11,044 nucleotides of DNA, taken from positions 1 to 11,044 of the forward strand of contig CAZMRK010000404.1 in assembly GCA_964568355.1 (NCBI GenBank). The letters are read 5' to 3'. Positions 1 to 6,621 of this stretch are shown in pieces; the stretch's first letter is position 1, and each line of letters begins with the position of its first letter. The notes under the pieces were generated by a model, which was not told the DNA's origin, ran no database searches, and worked only from the letters and a program-made list of their open reading frames with translations. Origin of the DNA: JAJPJX01 sp964568355 (GTDB lineage: Bacteria > Acidobacteriota > Terriglobia > Bryobacterales > Bryobacteraceae). The position numbers and the translations under genes were made by a program.

Positions 1-278
1 GTGTCGATTCGCTGCTCCTCAACACGCAGCGCTCGGATTCTCGCGATTGCGTAACACACCGTCGAATGATCCCGGCCGTTGTAAAACTTCCCGATCTGGG
101 TCGTGCTCCACCCACCCACCTGATTAGCTACATACATTGCCACCTGCCGATTGAATGCGTCAGGCTGAGCATTGACTGGCACGCCCCCGGGCCCCAGTCG
201 CGCTGTAACCATGCCGTCGATCTCCGCTAGAGGAATCCGCCGACGACCGCGAATTGTGTTCCTTTCAAGCGCAAGCAT
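1..278 (-). CDS. DnaA domain IV-like DNA-binding protein, partial (C-terminus off window)
   Basis: About 92 residues are visible. Nearly all of them align by eye with domain IV of DnaA, the helix-turn-helix module that binds DnaA boxes: an amphipathic helix around residues 17-28, the RQVAMYVANQ helix at 44-53, and the signature IGKFYNGRDHSTV at 62-74. The RDHST residues are those that read the DnaA box in true DnaA. There is no AAA+ ATPase domain before it, because the protein starts only about 14 residues upstream of the module. The ATG at 278 is chosen because GGAGG sits at 287-291, eight nt upstream. The gene overlaps the end of repA by 14 nt, which suggests translational coupling. It probably binds DnaA-box-like sites on the element, either as a replication accessory protein or a repressor; that role is inferred. 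The C-terminus is cut by the window edge. Confidence 0.8.
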   Translation of the reverse strand, partial: MLALERNTIRGRRRIPLAEIDGMVTARLGPGGVPVNAQPDAFNRQVAMYVANQVGGWSTTQIGKFYNGRDHSTVCYAIARIRALRVEEQRID

Positions 279-1257
279 TGACGCGACCTCCGAGAGATAG
301 TGCATTTGCCTGGTCAACCAGCAGGTAGCGCCCATCTTGACTGATCCGCGCCGGGCATTCCGGCCACATCACGCGCACCAGCCCAAGCCACTGCTCCAAT
401 CTTTCCCGAAATCGGCGTGGCCGACTGTAGTTGACACAACCGAGCTGATTCGCTAGTCCGAATTCGCCGAACAGGGAGATGCGTTCCTCACCCCTCGCGA
501 CGAAACAGCGATAGCTGAGCCACGTGAACAGGTCCAGCGCCGCTGGCGAAGAGGACAGGGCCTTGGCGGCCTCCAGATCGGTGGGAATGGGATGCTCCGT
601 GACCTCCTGGTAGAACTCCTCGGTCAAAACAATCAGGTTCTGGCATTCGCCAGGAAGGCTTTGTTGGTCAGGATCGCGCGAGTACCAAATTCGGGCCTCA
701 CTCATGAAATGAAATCGAGCCTCATGAACGACTGGCGACATCGACCGATGCGTGTCGGTTCCGAAGAAGATCGTCGCTCCAAAAACTCGCTGAAACGCTC
801 CCACTAATCGGCGATATTGGGAGCCGCCCTGTTGCATGCCGAACGTGTCGAGCATTTCCGCGGCGCTGGCGAATGTGATCCGGCGAGACCGCTGCCGGTT
901 TGCCAGTGTCGCTAAGAACAGGGGAACCAGACGATCCTGGCCCCATGGAAGTCCATAGTGAGGGTGGCCCGTGACGAGCAACACGAATTGGCCGTTGCGA
1001 CGTTCGTGGACGAGGGCTCCGGCGGGAGGGCACTTAACCGGGAGACCGCAGAGGACAAAAGGCCGGGAGGAGAAACCGATGTTCTGGGATGCGGCGCTCC
1101 GGCGCATCCGAACACATTCGATGCTCTCAACTTGCCGGAGACGGCGCCGACCGAGGCATGGGCGGAGGCCAGACCGTTCCAAGATCTGCCGCGCCGATAC
1201 CAGGGGAGTATCCTGGATACCGGGTCGGCTCGTCGATGGTTTGTGGTCGTTGTTCAT
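265..1257 (-). CDS. repA: RepA-family plasmid replication initiator
   Basis: The 330-residue protein resembles the 'plasmid encoded RepA' family (PF04796). Recognisable blocks are a GLPWGQDRLVPLFLATLA segment near residues 102-119, then an AAEMLDTFGMQQGG-YRRL block. A C-terminal LFTWLSYRC...ERISLFGEFGLANQLG...RPRRFRERLEQWLGLVRVMWPE region follows. These proteins bind the origin of theta-replicating plasmids. The start at 1257 is preferred over an upstream ATG at 1284 because GGAGG (1265-1269) lies seven nt before it. The frame is intact and of normal length, so the gene looks functional. It is followed, with a 14-nt overlap, by the DnaA domain IV-like gene. It is preceded by phased direct repeats and a possible promoter. 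In this setting it most likely replicates the excised circular form of an integrative element; a chromosomal relic is the alternative. Confidence 0.75.
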   Translation of the reverse strand: MNNDHKPSTSRPGIQDTPLVSARQILERSGLRPCLGRRRLRQVESIECVRMRRSAASQNIGFSSRPFVLCGLPVKCPPAGALVHERRNGQFVLLVTGHPHYGLPWGQDRLVPLFLATLANRQRSRRITFASAAEMLDTFGMQQGGSQYRRLVGAFQRVFGATIFFGTDTHRSMSPVVHEARFHFMSEARIWYSRDPDQQSLPGECQNLIVLTEEFYQEVTEHPIPTDLEAAKALSSSPAALDLFTWLSYRCFVARGEERISLFGEFGLANQLGCVNYSRPRRFRERLEQWLGLVRVMWPECPARISQDGRYLLVDQANALSLGGRVNACA

Positions 1258-1324
1258 CGGCCCACCTCCGAAGCGAGGCGGCAAGCGGGAAGTCGGTGGA
1301 GGAAGCAGAATTCACTGACTCGGG

Positions 1325-1354
1325 AGCATAAGGGGATTGCGAACAAATTGCGAA
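1325..1354 (-). promoter_or_regulatory. Candidate repA promoter
   Basis: On the minus strand, TTCGCA (1349-1354) and TATGCT (1325-1330) are separated by 18 nt. Each matches four of six consensus positions. Transcription would start near 1318 and leave a leader of about 60 nt before the repA ATG. The -35 box lies inside one copy of the 11-bp repeat and the spacer holds the other copy, so a protein bound to the repeats would block the promoter. The match is modest and the call is tentative. Confidence 0.3.
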
Positions 1355-1357
1355 CAG
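1336..1357. repeat. Tandem 11-bp direct repeats upstream of repA
   Basis: ATTGCGAACAA (1336-1346) is followed immediately by ATTGCGAACAG (1347-1357); ten of eleven bases are identical. The 11-bp period puts both copies on nearly the same face of the helix. Their place just upstream of repA, and within 100 bp of the tRNA attachment site, suggests RepA-binding iterons or operators, or arm-type integrase sites. Iterons are usually longer and more numerous, so the role is open. Confidence 0.55.
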
Positions 1358-1451
1358 AAGAACCGAAAACAGGACTAAACAGGCCAAACCAATTGCTGCT
1401 AAGTTGTTGAGATACCCGAACAGACAGAACCAACCAGAATGAGGTGTTGAA

Positions 1452-1495
1452 CTCATAACCCAAAGGTCGGTGGTTCAAATCCACCCCCGCAACCA
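1452..1495 (+). other. 3' fragment of tRNA-fMet(CAU), probable attachment site
   Basis: The segment reads as the 3' half of an initiator tRNA: anticodon loop CTCATAA (1452-1458, anticodon CAT at 1454-1456), 3' anticodon strand CCCAA, variable loop AGGTC, T arm GGTGG-TTCAAAT-CCACC (1469-1485, five perfect pairs), and an end in CCCGCAACCA with encoded CCA. GCAACCA is the usual 3' end of bacterial initiator tRNA. The 5' strand of the anticodon stem is wrong (TTGAA at 1447-1451 instead of about TTGGG), and no D arm or 5' acceptor strand is present, so this is not a working tRNA gene. The C run has one base fewer than a standard acceptor would need. Such a fragment is the expected duplicated end of an element integrated in tRNA-fMet. 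Confidence 0.75.
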
Positions 1496-1590
1496 AGACT
1501 CCCTCACACAATCCAATCACTAGACGTCATGCACGCTTCTTGGAAGCACACTCTTGTAGTGTTCAGAGTTGCTACATGGCTTCGTCAGAT
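1496..1590. other. Intergenic gap between attachment site and permease gene
   Basis: No coding signal is seen. Two small hairpins can be drawn: GCTTC-TTG-GAAGC (1535-1547) and ACACT-CTTGT-AGTGT (1548-1562). Each has only five base pairs and neither is followed by a T run in the direction of the operon, so no intrinsic terminator is called for the operon that ends at 1591. Confidence 0.4.
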
Positions 1591-2832
1591 CTACCTGCGA
1601 GAGGTCTGAAGCCGCAGGGTGATCAGCCCAGCCGTGACTAGGGCGGCGCTCAAGAAAAGCGCTCCGGCGTAGAAAGATGCGGTGGCGTCGCGAAGGGAGC
1701 CTACGATCAGCGGGCCGAAAAAACCGCCCAGATTGGCAAGTCCATTGACCAGTCCGAGTGCGAGCCCCGCCGAGCGCGCGTCGACGACCTCCGTCAGCAG
1801 GGCCCACATGGGGCCGATCGCGGCATAGATCCCGAAGCCGGTGGCGCAGACCAGGAGAATCCCCAAAACCGGAAAGCTGTTGCCCGTGCTGGCTCCCAGC
1901 AGCAGTGACAGTCCGGCGCCGACGCAGGGAATCGCCACATGCCACCGCCGCTCGCCGGTCCGGTCGGAGTGGCGGGAATTGTAAATACTGCCGACGCAGG
2001 CGGCCACGTAGGGAAGGGCTGCGAGCAGCGCGACTACCAGGTTGCTCGAAAGCCGCAGCGAGCGGATCGCGGTGGGCAGCCACATGAGCAGACCGTATGC
2101 ACCGCACGCGAAGGCTATGTCCAGCAGGATGAAGAGCTGAATATTGCGGTCGCGCAGAAAGTGCCAACGGCTCGCGGCCCCGGATGTGGCGCCGGCAGGC
2201 GAGACTTTCGGCAAGCGGGATTCGATATCCATTCGCTCTCGGGCCGATAGCCAGCCGGCCTCGGACGGCCTATCTTCTACGGCCCATAACCAGACCGGCG
2301 CGAATACGAGCGGCAGCAGCCCTTGCACGATGAACATCGCGCGCCAGTCATAGTGATCCAGCAGCCATCCTGACAGGGGGCTGGACAGCACGATCGCCAC
2401 GGGCTGACAGAGCACCCAATATCCGTTGGCGCGGGCACGCTCGGCCGGAGGGAACCAGTTCGAAAGCAGCACCACTGTGGCCGGCCAGACGCCTCCTTCG
2501 CCCAGCCCGAGGAAAAACCGGCAAGCCAGCAATTGCCCGGGCGAGCGCGCGAAGCCGCACAGCATCGCAAATGCCCCCCATAGCACCAAGGCCCAAAACA
2601 CGAATCGTTTGGCGCTCCAGATCTGGGCCAACCAGCCGCCCGGCATCTGGAGTAAGAAATAGCCGGGAAAGAACACTCCCGCGGCGATGCCGGCAAACTG
2701 AGCACTGAGATGGAATTCGCGCTGTAGAGAGGGGATCGCGAGGGAGAAATTGGTTCGGTCGATATAGGCGATGGTGTACATGAGGAATGCCGCGGGTATG
2801 ATCCGCAGCCACCTCGCCCGCTCGCTCCTCAA
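1591..2832 (-). CDS. MFS permease, anion:cation symporter (ACS) type
   Basis: This 413-residue membrane protein has the size and hydrophobic pattern of a twelve-helix major facilitator. It carries the ACS-family signatures YIDRTNFSLA in the first helix (residues 23-32), FFLGLGEGGVWPA around helix 4, and NWFPPAERARANG in the loop after it. A long polar loop (near residues 195-225) divides the two six-helix halves. ACS members import organic anions such as tartrate, hexuronates, galactarate, phthalate or hydroxyphenylacetate with protons. The substrate here is probably the compound broken down by the upstream enzymes. The start is a TTG at 2832 overlapping the regulator's stop as TTGA; AGGA lies nine nt upstream, and no better start retains the first helix. 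It is the last gene of the operon. The family is sure; the substrate is unknown. Confidence 0.9.
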   Translation of the reverse strand: MRSERARWLRIIPAAFLMYTIAYIDRTNFSLAIPSLQREFHLSAQFAGIAAGVFFPGYFLLQMPGGWLAQIWSAKRFVFWALVLWGAFAMLCGFARSPGQLLACRFFLGLGEGGVWPATVVLLSNWFPPAERARANGYWVLCQPVAIVLSSPLSGWLLDHYDWRAMFIVQGLLPLVFAPVWLWAVEDRPSEAGWLSARERMDIESRLPKVSPAGATSGAASRWHFLRDRNIQLFILLDIAFACGAYGLLMWLPTAIRSLRLSSNLVVALLAALPYVAACVGSIYNSRHSDRTGERRWHVAIPCVGAGLSLLLGASTGNSFPVLGILLVCATGFGIYAAIGPMWALLTEVVDARSAGLALGLVNGLANLGGFFGPLIVGSLRDATASFYAGALFLSAALVTAGLITLRLQTSRR

Positions 2833-3566
2833 ACCTGCCGTTCCTGTCTTGCCGCGATAGAAGAAATAGCCGACAAAGCGAACCCGCTCAGCGTCTCACG
2901 CGCCACATTCGTGAATTCGGGTTCGGGTACGCTCCGCAGAGCCGTGACAATGGCGGAATGACGGCGCGCCACCGATTCCTGCACGGTATCCACACTGGCG
3001 TTGAGAACGAACGCAAAAAGCGGCGGTACCAGATTTTCCAGGCTGCGCTCCAGAAAGCGGTTACCGGACATTTTCCAGCAATGCCGATGGAATCTCAGAT
3101 CCTGCTCGAAAAACTCCCGTGCCTTCTTTTGAACCGCCACTTCGACCATGGACCGGATAATGCCCTCCAGCGTGCGAAGGTCTTCCTCCGTTACCCGTAC
3201 TTTGGCCCATTTGAGGGCCAGTATCTCGAACTCGATCCGGACTTCGAAAAGCTGGCGGATCTCCTCGGCGCTAAATTTATTTACATACGTTGCAGTGTTG
3301 GCAACCCGTTGAACAAATCCCTGTTCCTGAAGCGTGATGAGGGCTTCCCGAATGGCAGGAGAGCCGATCTTCATCTGGCGGGCGAGGTGTCTCTCGACAA
3401 TGGCGTCTCCAGGCTTCAACTGTCCGGAGAAGAAAGCATCTTTGAGAGAGGCGATTACTTTGTCACGAAGAGATTCGACCGCGATTTCGGGAAAGAGAGT
3501 ATCGTCGCTAGCCATGGGAAGTCTGTCCAGACTCCCATTTTCGCTGTTTTTCGCGAACACGCTCAC
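2829..3566 (-). CDS. GntR-family transcriptional regulator, FCD (FadR) subfamily
   Basis: The protein has 245 residues. A winged helix-turn-helix spans about 31-96 (LRDKVIASLKDAFFSGQLKPGD, then the recognition part SPAIREALITLQEQGFV). An all-helical FCD ligand-binding domain follows from about 100 to 238. Of the usual FCD metal ligands, D156, H160 and H203 are visible; the histidine normally found in the last helix is not apparent (the region reads RETLSGF). Such regulators bind an organic acid and usually repress neighbouring catabolic genes, so this is the likely controller of the operon, binding in the region upstream of 7682. The start is a GTG overlapping the lipoyl gene's stop as GTGA, with GAGG close upstream. 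An ATG at 3515 would also give a complete HTH but has no good ribosome-binding site. Confidence 0.9.
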   Translation of the reverse strand: MSVFAKNSENGSLDRLPMASDDTLFPEIAVESLRDKVIASLKDAFFSGQLKPGDAIVERHLARQMKIGSPAIREALITLQEQGFVQRVANTATYVNKFSAEEIRQLFEVRIEFEILALKWAKVRVTEEDLRTLEGIIRSMVEVAVQKKAREFFEQDLRFHRHCWKMSGNRFLERSLENLVPPLFAFVLNASVDTVQESVARRHSAIVTALRSVPEPEFTNVARETLSGFALSAISSIAARQERQV

Positions 3567-3805
3567 TCCACCTCGAGTACGCCCAGCAGATCTCCTACCG
3601 GAACAGTAGCTCCGGCAGGCTGCACAATCCTGACCAGCCTTCCCGCCGCCTCAGACTCCACCGCGAAGGTGACCTTCTCCGACTCCAGTTCGACCAGGGG
3701 GACTCCGGCGGCCACAACATCTCCTTCGCCGACCAGCCAGTTTCCCACTACCGCCTCGACCGTATCCATCCCGAGTTTGGGGACCCGCACTTCAATCTGC
3801 TTCAC
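3563..3805 (-). CDS. Stand-alone lipoyl-domain carrier protein
   Basis: The 80-residue protein is a single biotinyl/lipoyl domain and nothing else. It opens IEVRVPKLGMDTVEAVVGNWLV, as in the lipoyl domains of 2-oxo acid dehydrogenase E2 subunits. The swinging-arm lysine is K44 in the turn ESEKV, which fits lipoylation (E-T/S-D/E-K) rather than biotinylation (AMKM). The second half, ESEAAGRLVRIVQPAGATVPVGDLLGVL, completes the barrel. E2 proteins normally continue into a linker, a subunit-binding domain and an acyltransferase core; none of these is present and none is encoded nearby. The start is a GTG at 3805, one base after the E1 beta stop, with AGGGAGG (3814-3820) eight nt upstream; the open frame further upstream is antisense-free but only overlaps E1 beta. 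It probably accepts the acyl group from the E1 pair. Confidence 0.88.
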   Translation of the reverse strand: MKQIEVRVPKLGMDTVEAVVGNWLVGEGDVVAAGVPLVELESEKVTFAVESEAAGRLVRIVQPAGATVPVGDLLGVLEVE

Positions 3806-3806
3806 C

Positions 3807-4823
3807 TCAAATGCCTCCCTGTCCGGCCGTTTCCAATACCGCCTCGTGACGGTAACGGATACAGTGCCGGATAGCCTGCTCCAGTTGTTCCGGCCGTGGC
3901 AGCATATGTTGATCCAGCGCCGTGCTGAAGGGAACCGGAATATCCGACCGGCTGATGCGCACGACGGGCGCTCTGAGTTCCCGGAAGAGATGCTCGGCCG
4001 CATAGGCCGCCAGCTCCGCGGCGAAGCCACAGGTACGGTTCGAATCATCGAAGATCACCAGCCGTCCGGTGCGGGCAACCGATTCTGCCAGCAGCGCATG
4101 ATCGAACGGCAGCAGCGAGCGCGGATCCAGAATTTCGACGGAGATCGCTTCCGACTCCAAACGGTCGGCCACCTTCACGGCATCTGCCAGCAGGGGGGCC
4201 ACAGCCACCACCGTAATATCCCTGCCGGGCCTGCGTATGGCTCCCTGCCCGAGAGGTACGGTGTAGGCCTGTTCCGGAACCGGCCCGCGAAGACCTGCCA
4301 CCGCCGCGGGCGCAAATACCACCACTGGATCGTCCTCACGCATGGCCGCCGTGAAGAGGCCCTTGGCATCGCAGGGTGTGGCGGGCATCACCACTTTCAT
4401 TCCGCACTGCATCAGCAGCGGATAGAGATGGTCCGAATGCTGTCCGGCCAAGCCGGGACGAGCTCCACAGCCGGGAATGATGTAGGTTACCGGAATGCGT
4501 CCCTGGCCTCCGGTCATGTAGCGCAGCTTCTGCGCCTGGTTGGCGAGCTGGTCCATCACCACGTAGAGTAGGGTGCCGATCTGAAACTCGATGACAGGCC
4601 GCAATCCGGAGAGGGCCGCCCCGGTGGCGAGTCCCACAAAAGCCGCTTCGGAGATGGGGGTGTCCCAGACGCGGTCGGGGCCGAATTCCTCAAAGGCGCC
4701 CTTGGTAATGCCTCGCAGAGACTGCCGTACATCCTCTCCTAAAACCACTACGGAGGGATCCTGGCGCATCTCCAGCAGCAAGGCTTCTCTCAAGGCTCCC
4801 AGATAGTTCAGTTGGCGGTCCAT
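3807..4823 (-). CDS. Thiamine-diphosphate dehydrogenase E1 beta subunit, acetoin/pyruvate dehydrogenase type
   Basis: The 338-residue protein is of normal length for the transketolase-like beta subunit of 2-oxo acid or acetoin dehydrogenase E1. Visible family features are GEDV (29-32), the DTPISEAAFVG block with E59 (the residue that activates thiamine diphosphate), MDQLANQAQKLRYMTGGQ (90-107), and GQHSDHLYPLL with the active-site H129. The C-terminal half has the transketolase C domain (VEILDPRSLLPFD). It forms an alpha2beta2 E1 with the upstream gene, overlapping it by 16 nt, and carries out decarboxylation or acyloin cleavage followed by reductive acylation of the lipoyl arm. The ATG at 4823 is preceded by a GGGGGAG run. 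Sequence alone does not separate an acetoin, pyruvate or other 2-oxo acid substrate; the acetoin type is favoured from its alpha partner. Confidence 0.9.
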   Translation of the reverse strand: MDRQLNYLGALREALLLEMRQDPSVVVLGEDVRQSLRGITKGAFEEFGPDRVWDTPISEAAFVGLATGAALSGLRPVIEFQIGTLLYVVMDQLANQAQKLRYMTGGQGRIPVTYIIPGCGARPGLAGQHSDHLYPLLMQCGMKVVMPATPCDAKGLFTAAMREDDPVVVFAPAAVAGLRGPVPEQAYTVPLGQGAIRRPGRDITVVAVAPLLADAVKVADRLESEAISVEILDPRSLLPFDHALLAESVARTGRLVIFDDSNRTCGFAAELAAYAAEHLFRELRAPVVRISRSDIPVPFSTALDQHMLPRPEQLEQAIRHCIRYRHEAVLETAGQGGI

Positions 4824-5842
4824 GCGCTCCCCCGTACCGGCAATCCCGGATAGGCATTCCCGTACATATGATCGTGTGTCTCTTCGGGCGCGGGCCAGGC
4901 GCTAGAGCGGGCGTAGAGCACCGCCTCTTCCAGAAGGCGCTCGATATCGCGATCCATGGAATCGCGATCCTCTGAGCTAAGCTCTCCCCGCTCTTCCAGC
5001 TTACGGGCCCAACGGACGAGGGGGTCCATCGTGCGCCACTCCTCGATTTCCGCCACGCTGCGATAGGTGAGCCTGAGGGCCCGCTCGGCGGTGAAGTGGC
5101 CCTGAAAGCGGTAGGCTTTGCATTCTAGCAATGTGGGACCCTCGCCCGATCGAGCACGGCTAACCGCCGCATCGGCCGCTGTCATTACCTGCTCGACGTC
5201 CATGCCGTCAATCGCGTAGCCGGGAAATCCGTAAGCACTGGCCCGGTGTGCAATTCCCGGACCGGCGGTGGCGTAAGAAACCGAAGTCGTGACCGCGTAC
5301 TGGTTGTTTTCGCAGACAAAGAGCATCGGCAACTTCCAGATTCCGGCGAGATTCATCGTCTCGTGCAGCACGCCCTGGTTGGCTCCTCCGTCGCCGAAGA
5401 ATGCCACGGCGATTGCTCCTGTCTTGCGCAATTTGGCTGCCCAGGCGGCTCCGGCGGCAATGGGAACCCCGGCTGCGACAATGCCGTTGGCCCCGTAGAT
5501 TCCCAGCGAGAGGTCCGCGATGTGCATCGAGCCTCCTTTGCCGCGGTTATATCCCGTGACGCGGCCATACAGTTCGGCCATCATGCGGCGCACCTCGCCG
5601 CCTTTGGCGATGATGTGGCCGTGACCGCGATGGGTGCTGGTGATCACGTCGCCCGGCTGGAGCGCAGAACATACCCCGACCGCGATCGCCTCCTCGCCGA
5701 TATATTCGTGGGTAACGCCAGCAATCTCATTGGCGTTTACAAGCTCAATCACTCGCTCTTCGAAGCGGCGGATGAGCCGCATCTGGCGATACGCCTCCCG
5801 CCCGCGGGCGGCGGCGATGGCGGTCTGTTCGGGGATACGCAT
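4808..5842 (-). CDS. Thiamine-diphosphate dehydrogenase E1 alpha subunit, acetoin dehydrogenase type
   Basis: The 344-residue protein has the complete thiamine-diphosphate fold of E1 alpha: HEYIGEEAIAVGV (45-57), STHRGHGHIIAKGG (69-82), GYNRGKGGSMHIAD (97-110), the cofactor motif GDGGANQG (150-157) through ENNQYAVTT (178-186), and a C-terminal helical part. The RGHGH and RGKGGSMH blocks are those of acetoin dehydrogenase AcoA and its pyruvate dehydrogenase relatives. With the beta subunit it would cleave an acyloin or decarboxylate a 2-oxo acid and pass the acyl group to a lipoyl lysine. The ATG at 5842 is chosen because AAGGA lies eight nt upstream, overlapping the stop codon of the dehydrogenase before it (gap 11 nt). 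The same frame stays open to 6304 by chance, but that stretch is antisense-like overlap with the upstream gene and has no homology. Confidence 0.9.
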   Translation of the reverse strand: MRIPEQTAIAAARGREAYRQMRLIRRFEERVIELVNANEIAGVTHEYIGEEAIAVGVCSALQPGDVITSTHRGHGHIIAKGGEVRRMMAELYGRVTGYNRGKGGSMHIADLSLGIYGANGIVAAGVPIAAGAAWAAKLRKTGAIAVAFFGDGGANQGVLHETMNLAGIWKLPMLFVCENNQYAVTTSVSYATAGPGIAHRASAYGFPGYAIDGMDVEQVMTAADAAVSRARSGEGPTLLECKAYRFQGHFTAERALRLTYRSVAEIEEWRTMDPLVRWARKLEERGELSSEDRDSMDRDIERLLEEAVLYARSSAWPAPEETHDHMYGNAYPGLPVRGSAWTAN

Positions 5843-5853
5843 GAGTCCCGTCC

Positions 5854-6621
5854 TTAACTCATCACGATTCCGCCGCACACATTCAGTGTCTGCCCCGTGA
5901 TGTAGGCAGCACTGTCGCTTGCCAGAAACACCGCGGCAGCGGCGATTTCGGCAGGCTGGGCGATGCGGCCCAAAGGCACCAGATCGCGGGAGGGCGGGGT
6001 TGCCGCCTCGCCGGAAGACTGATTCCACATCGATTGCAGGCCGTGGAGCATGTCCGTATCCATCATTCCGGGGGCAATGGCATTTACGCGTATCCCACTG
6101 CCGGCGAGCAGCAGAGCCGCGGACCGGGTAATGGAGATGACCGCGGCTTTGCTTGCGGCATAGGGCAGCAGGCAGGGGCGGGGAAGCCGGCCCGCCACCG
6201 AAGCAATATTGATAATGGATCCGCCGCCCTTGGTCATGTGCCGGGCGGCGGCCTGAAGCGCGAAGAAGACGCCCTTGACGTTCAGTTGCAACAGGTAGTC
6301 CCAATCCGCCTCTTCCAGATCCCAGAAGGACTTAGTCGCGGAGATACCGGCGTTGTTGACCAGGATATCCAGGGTTTCGAATTCCCGAACGGCCTGCTCG
6401 ATCATAGATCGCACCTCCCGGGTGACGGTCAGATCGGCGGTACAGGTGCGAACGTCCGTTCCTCCGGCAGCGATGGCAGAACGCAAGCGCTCCAGCGCGT
6501 CCTGCCGGACATCGGTCAGGAAGAGGCGGCATCCCTCTCGCGCGAAACTGTGCGCCAGCGCGGTGCCCAAGCCCCCCGCGGCTCCGGTAATGATCGCGAC
6601 TTTCCCGGTCAGGCCGCTCAT
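5854..6621 (-). CDS. Short-chain dehydrogenase/reductase (SDR), NAD-type
   Basis: This is a 255-residue classical SDR with every key site: the nucleotide motif TGAAGGLG (12-19), D37 at the end of the second strand (favours NAD over NADP), NNAG (89-92), and the catalytic tetrad N114, S141, Y154 and K158. The C-terminus (PLGRIAQPAEIAAAAVFLASDSAAYITGQTLNVCGGIVMS) recalls polyol dehydrogenases of the sorbitol and 2,3-butanediol type, but this is not specific enough to name a substrate. It probably oxidises a secondary alcohol to the ketone used later in the pathway. The ATG at 6621 overlaps the upstream stop as ATGA and sits at the usual SDR start; a longer in-frame version from 6693 would overlap the previous gene by 76 nt and adds no domain. 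Confidence 0.92.
   Translation of the reverse strand: MSGLTGKVAIITGAAGGLGTALAHSFAREGCRLFLTDVRQDALERLRSAIAAGGTDVRTCTADLTVTREVRSMIEQAVREFETLDILVNNAGISATKSFWDLEEADWDYLLQLNVKGVFFALQAAARHMTKGGGSIINIASVAGRLPRPCLLPYAASKAAVISITRSAALLLAGSGIRVNAIAPGMMDTDMLHGLQSMWNQSSGEAATPPSRDLVPLGRIAQPAEIAAAAVFLASDSAAYITGQTLNVCGGIVMS

Larger units (their letters stand above)
1..1495. mobile_element. Right end of an integrated plasmid-like element (tRNA-fMet site)
   Basis: Two replication-type genes (a RepA-family initiator and a DnaA domain IV-like protein) lie directly beside a 3' fragment of a tRNA-fMet gene. Beyond the fragment the gene content changes to an ordinary metabolic operon. Integrases that use the 3' part of a tRNA gene leave an intact tRNA at one end of the insert and a duplicated 3' fragment at the other. 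Because the fragment reads on the plus strand, the inserted DNA should lie to its left and the original chromosome to its right. The left boundary, the integrase and the intact tRNA are outside the window, so the extent given covers only the visible part. The boundary is an inference from gene content plus the tRNA fragment. Confidence 0.6.

Noticed and set aside
1441..1495. A complete, functional tRNA-Met gene
   Set aside because: No D arm or 5' acceptor strand is present upstream, the anticodon stem does not pair fully, and the acceptor C run is one base short.
1254..1520. A small minus-strand frame containing GVDLNHRPLGYE
   Set aside because: This phrase is the antisense translation of the tRNA-fMet 3' end and is a well-known spurious protein motif; it is not a gene.
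1535..1562. Intrinsic terminator after the permease gene
   Set aside because: The two hairpins have only five pairs each and no T run follows on the transcribed strand.
1758..2353. Several plus-strand open frames opposite the permease gene
   Set aside because: They are rich in Arg/Pro/Ser, overlap one another, lack ribosome-binding sites and mirror a well-supported membrane protein gene.
3806..4048. N-terminal extension of the lipoyl protein to 4048
   Set aside because: It lies within the E1 beta gene in another frame and does not look like a protein domain; the GTG at 3805 has a strong AGGGAGG.
2958..4571. A 537-codon open frame on the plus strand, opposite the GntR, lipoyl and E1 beta genes
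   Set aside because: It is antisense to three genes with clear protein family signatures, shows no recognisable domain, and has the low-complexity Ser/Thr/Pro and His/Arg composition typical of mirror frames in high-GC DNA.
5843..6304. N-terminal extension of E1 alpha to 6304
   Set aside because: The extension overlaps the SDR gene out of frame and has no homology; the ATG at 5842 has an AAGGA eight nt upstream and fits family length.
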